64,000 nucleotides of DNA from Apiosordaria backusii (Eukaryota > Ascomycota > Sordariomycetes > Sordariales > Lasiosphaeriaceae): assembly GCA_030549205.1 (NCBI GenBank), contig JAUKTV010000001.1:744001-808000 (forward strand). Direction: 5' to 3'. The position numbers and the translations under genes were made by a program. Of this stretch, positions 11,842-21,848 are shown in pieces; position 1 is the first letter of the stretch; every line of letters begins with the position of its first letter. The notes under the pieces were generated by a model. It saw nothing but the letters and a program-made list of their open reading frames with translations, was not told where the DNA came from and did not search any database.

Positions 11842-12425
11842 GGAGCGGCATGAGCGAGCTGTCAGTGTTCAAGTTCCGAGCGCCGGGGGTCTGATGAAGA
11901 GGATCGAGACACATCCGGTGGGGAGCGAGAAGAAGGCTTCGCTCAGCGTCGAGCGGCCGAGCGGACAGCAGCTGCTGACGCTGAGGATTGCATGTCCGTC
12001 ATGATGTTATGTATGCGTATATATCGAGAAAAAACGAGAACCTTGATGACCCAATCTTGTCCTTAATTGACAGGGACGTTTCTATCGATAAGGTGAGCCA
12101 AGCCCGCAGTTTAGTGGGGCACACGCCTTTGCGGGAGCATCCCCGACATCGCTTGACAGATTTTCTTATGATCTGATAAGATGGTAAGTGGGTTGAACAG
12201 TCACTGTCAATACCTAGGTAGTTAGACTGGGGACTTGAGTCACTTGCTTCCATCCACCGCCCTCCTCCGCCTATTCTTAAACTCATCGGCCTCGCTTTTG
12301 CAATTGATTGATTGATTCCCAGAACTCAATTGCTTCCACTTTCACGCGCCGTTGGACCTCCCCACCTTTAGTCGGGTAACCCCCTTCCCCCAGCGCCATC
12401 TCCCAAAAACGCCGGGCTTTCCAAA
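11842..12425. other. Intergenic region between GAD and ARG8
   Basis: This 584-b region holds the GAD 3' end and the ARG8 promoter. No gene is recognised. It contains one perfect TGAGTCA element, listed separately. Confidence 0.5.
12236..12242. promoter_or_regulatory. CPC1/Gcn4-type element (TGAGTCA) upstream of ARG8
   Basis: The palindromic heptamer TGAGTCA, equal to TGACTCA on the other strand, lies 184 b upstream of the ARG8 ATG. This is the known binding site of the bZIP activator of general amino-acid control (CPC1 in Neurospora, Gcn4 in yeast), which induces arginine genes on amino-acid starvation. A heptamer can occur by chance, but its position and the downstream gene fit. Confidence 0.6.
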
Positions 12426-13849
12426 ATGTCACTTCGCCCTTCCCTGAGGCTCGCCTCCACGGCAGCCAGACGCTCAGTGGCAGCGGTGCAATCCAGACGA
12501 GCTGGTACCGCGCCTGCGTCACAGACTCGCAAGAAGCATCACTTGGAAGTCACCCACCCGGACATCATCCCCCTTCAGCAGATGGTGCCCCCTCCCCCAC
12601 GGCCACCTCGCAAGCTCTCATTGACGAGACCTCCCCTTACATGGTCGCGACGTACTCCCGCCCGCCCGTTGTGTTCAACAAGGCCGGCGGCTCCTACATC
12701 TTTGACGTCGCCGGCAGGCAATACCTCGATTTTACCGGGGGGATCGCGGTCAACTCGCTGGGCCACAACGACCGCAAGCTGCACAAGATCTTGAGCTCCC
12801 AGGCCGAGACGCTGACTCACTGCTCGAATTTGTACTTCAACCAGTGGGTTGGGGAATTGTCCAAGAGGCTGGTCCTGACGACGAAAGCAAACGGCGGCAT
12901 GCATGATGCGGCGCAGGTGTTTGTCTGCAACTCTGGGTCCGAGGCCAACGAAGCCGGGATTAAATTCGCGAGGAAGGTCGGCAAGGTTCTCGACCCTTCG
13001 GGAAAGAAGCACGAGATCGTCTCGTTCCGCAACGCCTTCCACGGCCGCACCATGGGGTCGCTCTCTGCGACGCCCAACCCAAAGTACCAGGAGCCGTTCG
13101 CGCCCATGGTGCCGGGGTTCAAGGTGGGGGAGCTGAACGATGTTGCTGCTATCGAGGGGTTGGTGGATGAGAACACGTGCAGTGTGATTGTTGAGCCGAT
13201 TCAGGGTGAGGGGGGTGTGACGCCGGCGACGGACGAGTTTCTGATCGCGCTGGGGAAGCGCTGCCGGGAGGTGGGGGCATTGTTGCATTATGATGAGATT
13301 CAGTGCGGGCTGGGGAGGACGGGGCAGTTTTGGGCGCATTCGCATTTGCCTAAGGAGGCGCATCCGGATATTCTCACTACGGCCAAGGCTCTTGGGAATG
13401 GGTTCCCCATTGGCGCGACGATTATCAACGCCCACGTCGGGGAGAAAATCAAGGTTGGGGATCACGGCACGACGTTTGGTGGTAACCCGCTGGCCTGCCG
13501 GTTGGCGTGCGACATTGTCGAGCGTCTTGCCGACCCGGAACTCATGGAGAAAGTCAGGCACAATGAAACGGTCTTTCGGGCAGGGTTTGAGAAGCTGAGG
13601 GGGTTGTTCCCGGAGCTGATCAAGGAGGTTAGAGGAAAGGGGTTGATCTTGGGGTTGCAGCTGAATGAGGACCCGGCGGCGATTGTGAAGGCGGCGAGGG
13701 AGAGGGGGCTGCTGGTTATTACCGCGGGGGTGAACACGCTGAGGTTCGTGCCGGCTTTGACGATCCATAAGTCGCAGATTAAGGAGGGGCTGAATAAGTT
13801 GAGGAGGGCTATTGATGCTACTAGGGAGGCAGGAGAGGAAAAGGAGTAA
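12426..13849 (+). CDS. ARG8: Acetylornithine aminotransferase, mitochondrial
   Basis: This class III PLP aminotransferase makes N-acetylornithine from N-acetylglutamate semialdehyde in mitochondrial arginine synthesis. The open frame from 12641 contains CNSGSEANEAG, FHGRTMGSLS, VEPIQGEGGV, HYDEIQCGLGRTG, the PLP lysine in TTAKALGNGFP (codon 13385-13387) and DHGTTFGGNPLAC, matching ARG8 rather than GABA transaminase. The ATG at 12426 starts a Ser/Arg/Ala-rich presequence (MSLRPSLRLASTAARRS) in a different frame. Two readings join the frames. One is a 74-b intron 12505-12578 (donor GTACCG, acceptor TTCAG), giving 449 residues. The other is one C missing from a C5 run at 12588-12592 or 12594-12598, giving 474 residues. 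The intron lacks a good branch site, so I leave this open. A CPC1-type site lies 184 b upstream. Confidence 0.88.
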
Positions 13850-13882
13850 ATATAGGGGGATTCTGTAATTGGGGGCTTTTTC

Positions 13883-13905
13883 TTTTTTTTTTTTTTTTTT
13901 TTTTT
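13883..13905. repeat. Poly(T) tract after the ARG8 stop codon
   Basis: About 23 T residues follow 33 b after the stop codon of ARG8. It is probably part of the 3' untranslated or termination region. Its length is likely to vary between strains or be miscounted. Confidence 0.7.
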
Positions 13906-14852
13906 GGCTCTATATTGAGTTTCAATGTCTGGAGTTAGTCGGGTTGGAAAAAACTAAAATCCATTTTCTGTCCATTGACTGTTTGGGGGGCTTTGTTTGT
14001 TGTTGAATGTCTTGCGGTGTGTGTCCTTGCTGGCATGGGTTGAGGAGAGTGGCTCTTCAAGAGAGGGGTTCACCCCCCTCCTTCCAATCCAACTGGACTG
14101 TGCAAGGTGGTTGCGTTGGTATATATGTATGTATGCGTACATCAAGATCCAAGCAAAAGGGAGTGTCGCGCTTTCGGGATCGACTGCGTGAGGTTTAGAA
14201 AGAGGCATTGAGTCACAACCTCGTGTATCCTTGACCTGGATACAGCCATCAGGTAGTACCTGAAGTGATGACTACAGTCTGGGTCTGTATATCTGACAAG
14301 TCTAGTTGACAATAAACATACCGCTTTGTCACCAGGAGCCATTGCAAGATAAAACTAGCCATCCTTCCTGGACAAGCTAGTAGCCGTGAGTGTCATCTGT
14401 CTGGCCGGTTCTACGAATGTCAAAACAGCCGGCTCTGTTGCAATGCCAGACAGACATGCCTCGCAAAAAACGTTGGTTGGTAGGCCTCGGCAAAGATAGT
14501 AGTCGATATGTCTTCATACCTGGATAGCCGACACACCAGACCTCAAGCGATAGGTACCTGGTGGGTGGGTAGTAGGCCTCAGGAGAAGGGGCTCTACATT
14601 TAGGTGCGTGTGTGTTTGAATAGCTCCCAAGTAGGTACCTATTGTGATTGGGGGCAGTCCTTGCTGTATTCTGCCTACAACATCTCGAACTTTCAAGAAA
14701 GATGACAGTAAAGGGCGGAGAACTGAAAACCAAGCCTACCAACAAAAACAAACCAGAGAGCACTTCCTATTGTTATAGACCAAGAGGACTTGTTATCATA
14801 GTTATCCAATACTGATAAGATCTAATACAGTTGGTTTCAAAGGAAATGGGGC

Positions 14853-14876
14853 AAAAAAAAAAAAAACAAAAAAAAA
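14853..14876. repeat. Poly(A) tract with one interruption
   Basis: A run of 14 A, one C and 9 A lies in non-genic DNA. No element boundary or target duplication is visible next to it, so I do not call a retroelement. Confidence 0.6.
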
Positions 14877-17800
14877 GTGCCGCTGAAAAGAACACGAACG
14901 CTTATGCGACGGGCCAGAGGTTTGAACACTGGATCTTCGCTCCAACTCAGGAATACAATTGACCGCTATTTTATTTTACCGCTCCACGGAAGGGGCTGCC
15001 AGACAACTTGGATCAAGTACTGTGGTGTAGGTTGGGACTCTGGTTGTGGCTTGGTCGAGTGTCTTTAAGGTAGCGTGGTAAAGAGGGGAGAAGTGGCGTT
15101 GTCTTGACCAGGTTCTGGCCAGGTTTCTGTGAGCCTTAAAATGACGGTGGGTTGTTCAGAGAAGGTCATTACCTTTGTGGTTTGAGGTAATAAGGTGTGT
15201 TGGAGATGTATGCCTCCTGATGCTTGCTTGTAGGTTCTTGGGAAAACTGTGACACTCATCTACGTGGCGTAATAGGGCCATGGCAACCTTCTTTAAGAAC
15301 GCCCATGGGATATAGGTTGAACCATGTCGTATTTGCCCGCGGCAAGTATACCAGTAGCTACCTAGTCCGTTTAATAACTCGGGACATTTAGTTGCTTGAC
15401 ATTCTATTGGCACGAACAACGTTGAAGCTGGGCGTGCGCGATACCCATGAAGCTGCTTCGAAGTGGAAGCAGACCCTGGGTCTGATTTTGAGCAAAAGCA
15501 CTATCGTCAAATGCCCCTTGGAGTGGAAAACATGGCTAAAGATTTTGTGGGATGGTTTTGAGAGCCTGACCTATCTCTTGTGCCATGGAAACTTGCAACT
15601 GCCCATTCAAGGCATGTACAGGGGTTCTTGCTTAAAGGAGCAACCACATGTAGACCTGATTCTCTTTCTCGAGATGACAAACTCTCATGTTTCTTTTTTT
15701 TCGGTCCTGTAGGCTTGTCATATCTTTGGATCTATCACGGGGGTGATGGTCGCAGTTATCTCGATCATTTTGTCTGTTGCTTGAAGGCTTGTTTTCACCA
15801 TGGCGGGGATTGGCCTCTCAATAGGGGCCATGGCCTTGGAGGTGGTTAGAGTCGTAGGTGGCATCCCAGTTGACATCAATAGCAGGGCGTTTCCTTTAAA
15901 GTCTTGCCATGTAGTCACCCTTTGAGCCCGGCGAATGATCGGTCAACGCTGGACAGTTGCGAGCTACCTTACACTCTACGACTTACATCTGCCTGCCCTT
16001 AGTGGGCAATCCCACAGATCTTGGGATACCCAATAGCAGCGTCACTTTGTAAGCTGCAGGCGGAGATGAAGTCGATGAATACAAGAAAAGACACATTTAG
16101 TCTGTTGGTGGCCAGGTCTGTGATACCAAATCTTTGTCAGAAACTGGGAATGCACAACACACAACACGATCACACAAAAATATTCTTTGCTTGTAGCTTC
16201 GTTGGCAAAAGACAATGTTGGTTGGTTAGTGGGTGGTGTGGTGCCCAACATGTCTTGCCTCGGCGCGCATGTGAAAATGGTGTGGGCGGAAATAGCATCA
16301 GATATATTGCTTACTACACCTAAGGTACCTTACTTAAACCTACCTAACCTATCCACCAGGCGCCTTACCAACAAGGTATGCAGGTGGGTGTATTCTGGGA
16401 AAGATGTGTGTTGAGAGGTCTGGTAGTTACACATGTTGGGGATGGATTGCGATTTTGAGGGGAGCCTAAATAGGTAGGTACATTATTCGAAGTTTCAGGT
16501 TTGGGAATGAAGGATGGTGCGGAGGTGTGGGACGGTGTGGGAGTGGGCGATCGTTGGGGATCATTGACCCCTTTCATATGAGATCTGGATGATTGAGCTT
16601 GCCTGGTTGCAAAACAGATCTTTGGGGTTGTGTGGCTTGTGATGGGTGTTAGGGAATACCTGTCGAGATGTCTTCAACATTGATGCTTGGTGTTGAGGGA
16701 GGTGCCATGTTCATCATTTTCCCTCATTGGATCTTCAAAACCAACAGAGACTATTGAAGCCTTTTCTCGTTCGCCATTGGGAGGCTGGCAACTATCTCTC
16801 ATTTCCTTTGGTGAGGTGGTTGGTTGGTGGCTGGAAAGTGACCATTCGACAGCTTTTGAGGTCTTGGAAGGGAGGGATCACGATGTTGAGGTAATTGAAG
16901 AATGATTCAGGACCAAGAGGCTGGGGATTTGGTTTTCTCACCATGATCTCCATCGACGAGGCTGTGTAGTTTTCTCTCTCTTCTGCCTGGCATGTGCAAG
17001 TTTATGCGATCCGATGTGGTTCAATGCAAGACAGACTCGGATCTTCGCGAGCGGGAAAAAGGCTGTCTCGGAAAAAGGATTCAGGGGTGACCTGGGGTCA
17101 GGGAGCGGGACGCACACCTTGGTGAAGGATGATCCACGACTAGGATTGTGCTCCAGACTCCCGGGCTTGAAGATTGCACACACTGACACCGAGCTTGGAG
17201 TTGGGACTTTGGATTCACATGATTTTCCATGATATGGAATGGGGGGACTATAAGACAATAAATAAACAAAAGTCTAGATGTTGATATGAACATTTGAGTA
17301 TAGTGAGGGGCAAAGGGATCAACGCTGAGGAATGCTAGATTCCTGGTCTGGACCAGAAATCAGTAGAAACGTTGCGTTCGGTAGAGCCCCGCAGTCGCGA
17401 AATAACCAACACGGACCTGCGATGGTGTTTGTGGTTGGATGGTATAGGACCGACAAACTTGTCCTGCACCATTCGCTTACCGGAGTATTTTGTTGTCTTT
17501 GCCTCTCACTCACATCTCTGTAGGTGCATGCAGTTTTTACACCGGGGAGCGGGCCTGGGCTGGCCTGCCTATCGCGGGCTTTACCGCCGGGTGGTTGCGT
17601 GATCCCTTGCTGACATTTTTTTCCCACAATCCTTTTCGTCATGAGGGGTATCGGGGTGGTTGTTTGTGCTTCTGCTGTTATCTGTATCCTGCCGTCGTTT
17701 TACTCGTTCGTTGTGAGTCAGCCTCCAGCAGCCGTCGGTGTGGACTGTGATAGCCCCTGAGCGAGTGCTGCGTTGAGTTGGTGTGCTATGGTGAAAGCGA

Positions 17801-20627
17801 TGAGCTAAGAGGCGTGATTGTGCGTCGGAGCCAATGCAGGAACCATCGCAAAGATGTCGCCACTTGCAACTCCCGAGGTGGTGTGTCTCCCTTTCGCAGC
17901 TGACGCAGCTGAAGGCATAGCGCCGATGCGGTCCACGCCTCATCCATCAGGTGTTGTCGACCAACAACTCCGTTTTCCCGCCGCAGCAGATGTCGTGCAT
18001 AATCAACAAAGTCGTGGAGTCCGAAAATCGACGTATGTGGAGTGGCCTGTTGTTGGTTGGTTTGCGTGGTTTGCCAGGCGAGCCATGTTCAGTCTAGAGG
18101 GAGGCCTGGGGAGGGCGGCTTTGCCTGTCAGTTGCCGCCTTTGGAGTGCGTAGGGCATCACAGGCACGTACCGCAGGCACACCGCCCGGCAGGGAGAAGA
18201 AAAAGGAGGGGTAAGTAAGCAGTGATTCTCAGTCAGCGGTAAACCTCCCCCTCCTTTATTTGCTATGTGTGTCTTTCTTGTGTACCGTGATGAACAACCT
18301 GCATCTTGCAGCAAGTTTGTTCGATTTTCTCTTTCCTGTGGACAGTCAAGGTCTTGCATTGACCGCGCGGTTGGCGGCCGTCGATCATCAGGACTGAGGT
18401 GCTTGATCTCGACTAGGACAGGCTGGCCAGGCGCTCTTTTTTTTTGACGTCCCCGCCTGGACTGTCGGGTTGTCGGGAGTCCTCAGCCAGCCAAAAGCTT
18501 GGTGGGGTTGACGTTGTGGCCAACGGTTTGCGGTGCTGCGTACGTAATCATGGAGGGGCGGCTGGAATGCGATTTGGCGACAGTTCCTCCACCGAAGAGC
18601 AAGCAATAGAGAGGCCCAGTGGCTATTTTATGGTATTATACCCATACGGATAAACTTGGGATGATGTGCGACCTGCAACTTGGAGTGTTTCCTTGCCGTT
18701 TTGCCAAATCTTGGGAATCCTGAATGTATTCTCGTCCCATATGTTCTTAATTTGGTCTTTTCGGGCTGCAGATGAGTCAAACTGGTCCAGAAAACCTGTA
18801 GAAGATCGGATGGGATTGCAGGCCACTTGCCACTTCGTGATGGCTCAACTGTGAAACTGTGGACTCTCGTGGTGCCCGTATTATTGCAAAGTTCCAGAAG
18901 CGGCTGCCTCTTGATTCGGCAGGTATTGGCCGCATGGAATTCGGACATAACCCCCGGTTTCCTCGACGCAAGGCAGACCGAGAGACAATTCGTCGGTGTT
19001 GTCCCAAAGTGACCAAATCCCCATCCCATGTTTGCAAGGTCTCGGCGCTTGACAAACAACCGGGACACGCGGCGTGCCGTGGTGGTCTGGTCGGCCGACT
19101 GCCATGTCGGCCTGATTGATGGGCCACAGTGGCACAGTTCTTTTTTTCTTCAGGGTTGTGGGATTTTCGAGGGTTGTGAGGGTTTTTTGGTGGTGAGGGG
19201 AGTGGAAGCGAACAAAAGGGGTCAGTGTTTCATGTTTGTGGTGTCGGCCAGTCGGGCGGCTGCAACCAGGTTCCCCAGGATCTCGCCCAGACCACGAAGA
19301 AAAATGGACCAGGCACACTTGGGCCGTGATTGGATGAACTGACAGCTGCCCCTGATGAGCACTTTGGGTTGCAGCCCCACCGGCGAATACCGACCGATGG
19401 AGCGACTGGTGGCAGCGTGCCAGTGGCAGCGGCAGCCACACCACACGTTGCTTTTGGGTCAGTTGAACCACTGTCCACTCGCACTCGATTTTCCAGGGCA
19501 AGCGCAGGCGTTTCCCGTCACACCAGCGCCATCGTCGCACCAGTCACCAGTCCCTCATCCACTTTTGGCCTGCAGGACGATGGACTTTGCTCTCACTGGT
19601 TGTGCCGACTTGTACCTGAATTTGCATCTTTCTTTTTGATCGTACCCTGAATTTGTTCCGCGCGCCTGTCTGCCAATCCTTTTGCTCTGTTGCTCCCTGC
19701 CAGTGACCGACCCAGCGAGTGCTGTTTGAAGTGAAGTGAACAGGAGCGAGCAGAACCACAGCACCACGACCTCGGGAGCAATTGCCACCCAGAGATTTCC
19801 GTGATGGATTTGAGCGGATATTACGGTGTAATGCTCTGCTCGGTCGCATTGCGGACAAGGTGCGCAACACAGGCCGCAGTCTTCTTTCGAGGATCCCGAT
19901 CCCCACTCTGACCCTGCTGCTTGGATCTTCTTGGACCGCAGCGGCCCAGCAGGGACGGGGATGCTTCTGTGGTGGAGCAGGGGGAGGGAGCAAGCAGGGC
20001 AGCAGGGGAGCAGGGGGCCAGAGCAAGGGGGGGATGGGACGAGAGGCCTGTTCGTCCAGTGGCGTCTGTCTTCTCAGTGTGCGTTCGAAACGGCAGAACG
20101 CGGGCCAATCGTCTCTGGATGAACGGGTGGAACAGAAACATAAAGGGAGCTCTCCCTCTTTTCCAGATCTTCCTTTTATTCTGCCCTTCTCTCACCACGG
20201 CATCGCGCCTCTTACTTTCCTTCAGCAGACCACACCACCCCGTCAAGGGCTTCGATTGACTTCTTCTTTTTTTCGCTTCCTTGTCTATTGTGAATATTCA
20301 CCCAACGAGATAGCCCGGTGCTTTCGACTTGTGACCGACACTCCCTATTGTTCAACAAACAATAGCCTCCACCAACATCGTGCTCCGGCAACAATAGCTT
20401 TGTCGACATTGACACAAGCATCCACCCCATTCATTACCATCCTCCGAGCAGTGCTCAAATTTTTGACATTTTAAAAAGGGTCCAGAACACTTCTGCGACC
20501 ACTTGCTTCACTCCTTGAAACGAAAAACTTCAGAGGACCAATCGATCACTCGCCTATCCGGCATCACATCAACTCTCTTGAGCGCGCGATCACACAAACT
20601 CAAACAACACACAAAAACACCATCACC

Positions 20628-21848
20628 ATGTTTTCCAACGGATTTGCTACTGGCGCCATCGCCTTCCTCATGGCTGGCGCCCAGCTCGCTTCGGCCCACA
20701 TGGAGATCTCGGAACCTGCCCCCTTCAGGTCCAAGTTCAACCCCCACGCCACCAACATTGACTACACCAACACAGCTCCCCTCGCTGCCAATGGCGCCAA
20801 CTACCCTTGCAAGGGCTACCACTCGGATCTCGGTACCGCTGCCGGTGCTCCCACTGCTTCCTATCGTCCCGGTGGCTCGTACCAGTTCAAGGTTACCGGC
20901 GGTGCTCCTCACGGCGGTGGTTCGTGCCAGGTCAGCTTGAGCTACGACAAGGGTGCCACTTTCACCGTGATCCAGTCCATCATCGGTGGCTGCCCCCTCG
21001 CCTCAAGCTACCCATTCACCATTCCCGACGATGCTCCCGAGGGCGAGGCCATCTGGGCTTGGACCTGGAACAACAACATCGGCAACCGTGAGTTCTACAT
21101 GAACTGCGCCCCCATCACCATCAGCAAGAGCGCCGCCAAGCGTGAGATCGAGGCTCCCAAGGTTGAGGCTGCTGTTGAGAAGCGCGCCTCCGTTGGCTTC
21201 TCCTCTCGCCCTGCCCTCTTTGTCGCCAACATTGAGAATGGCTGCTCTGTCGCTGAAGGTACCGATGTTCTCTACCCCAACCCCGGTCCCGATGTCGTCA
21301 ACAACGGTGGCAACACCAAGGCTCCTTCCGGCAACTGCGGTCCCGCCGGTGCCCCCGCTCCCAACCCCGGCAATGGCGGTGGTGCTCCCGCTCCCACAAC
21401 GACTGAGCAGGCCCCAGTCGTTACTGCCGCTCCCACCACTACCAAGGCTCCCGTCTCTCTTCCCGGCGGTGTCTTCATCACTGTCCCCAACCCCAACAAG
21501 CCCGTCACCACTTCTACCGCTGTCGACGCTCCGGCCCCTGAGCCCACGACCCTCATCGTCTCGACCCGCCCTGCGACCACCCCCACTGCTGCCCCCGCCC
21601 CTGTTCCCACCGGCGATGCTGGCCAGCAGCTCGGCTACCCTGCCGGCCTGGCTTGCCAGAACGAGGGTGCCTGGAACTGCCTCGGCGACTCATTCCAGCG
21701 TTGCGCCTCCGGCGCCTGGTCTGTTGTGCAGCAGATGGCTTCTGGCACCACCTGCCAAAAGGGTGAGGGCGCCGAGCTCGCCGTCGTCAAGCGCGCTGCT
21801 CGCCGCAGCTTCAGGTGGAGACAAGGCTCCAGACTCCAGCTTGCTTAA
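20628..21848 (+). CDS. Secreted AA11 lytic polysaccharide monooxygenase with C-terminal X278-like module
   Basis: The product (406 residues) has a signal peptide of 23 residues ending LASA. Cleavage exposes His24 (HMEISEP), the first ligand of the copper histidine brace. The second is His95 in GAPHGGGSCQ, and the likely axial Tyr is Y157 in NREFYMNCAP. This layout matches AA11, copper enzymes that oxidatively cleave chitin. A Pro/Thr/Ala-rich linker (about 225-335) leads to a cysteine-containing C-terminal module (about 336-385, CQNEGAWNCLGDSFQRC), which resembles the X278 module known from AA11 proteins and thought to bind chitin. Dibasic KR sites at 171-172 and 185-186, and again near the C-terminus, suggest Kex2 processing. 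No intron is needed. Copper and a reductant or peroxide would be needed for activity; the role in own-wall remodelling versus foreign chitin breakdown is open. Confidence 0.92.
   Translation: MFSNGFATGAIAFLMAGAQLASAHMEISEPAPFRSKFNPHATNIDYTNTAPLAANGANYPCKGYHSDLGTAAGAPTASYRPGGSYQFKVTGGAPHGGGSCQVSLSYDKGATFTVIQSIIGGCPLASSYPFTIPDDAPEGEAIWAWTWNNNIGNREFYMNCAPITISKSAAKREIEAPKVEAAVEKRASVGFSSRPALFVANIENGCSVAEGTDVLYPNPGPDVVNNGGNTKAPSGNCGPAGAPAPNPGNGGGAPAPTTTEQAPVVTAAPTTTKAPVSLPGGVFITVPNPNKPVTTSTAVDAPAPEPTTLIVSTRPATTPTAAPAPVPTGDAGQQLGYPAGLACQNEGAWNCLGDSFQRCASGAWSVVQQMASGTTCQKGEGAELAVVKRAARRSFRWRQGSRLQLA

Larger units (their letters stand above)
13850..20627. other. Long non-genic stretch, 6.8 kb
   Basis: I recognise no gene in this stretch. 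It begins with a T tract just after the ARG8 stop and contains an A tract near 14853. Many GT/TGG-rich segments occur (for example 16200-16440) together with scattered TACCTA/TAGGTA motifs. Open frames are short and none shows a family motif. A hydrophobic frame at 15719-15926 (plus, one internal stop) reads like membrane-protein debris but cannot be assigned. The last kilobase is probably promoter and leader of the AA11 gene, and ATGs near 19782 and 20503 would be upstream starts if transcribed. Confidence 0.5.

Noticed and set aside
12575..13768. 397-residue open frame on the minus strand across ARG8
   Set aside because: It is antisense to a strongly conserved PLP enzyme. Its Arg/Pro/Leu-rich text mirrors GC-rich codon use and shows no family motif.
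10000..13849. GABA gene cluster made of GAD plus a GABA transaminase
   Set aside because: The aminotransferase motifs fit acetylornithine aminotransferase (ARG8), not GABA transaminase, so a GABA cluster is not supported.
15719..15926. Hydrophobic open reading with one internal stop
   Set aside because: It could be membrane-protein debris, but it is too short and matches no known family, so it was not listed as a pseudogene.
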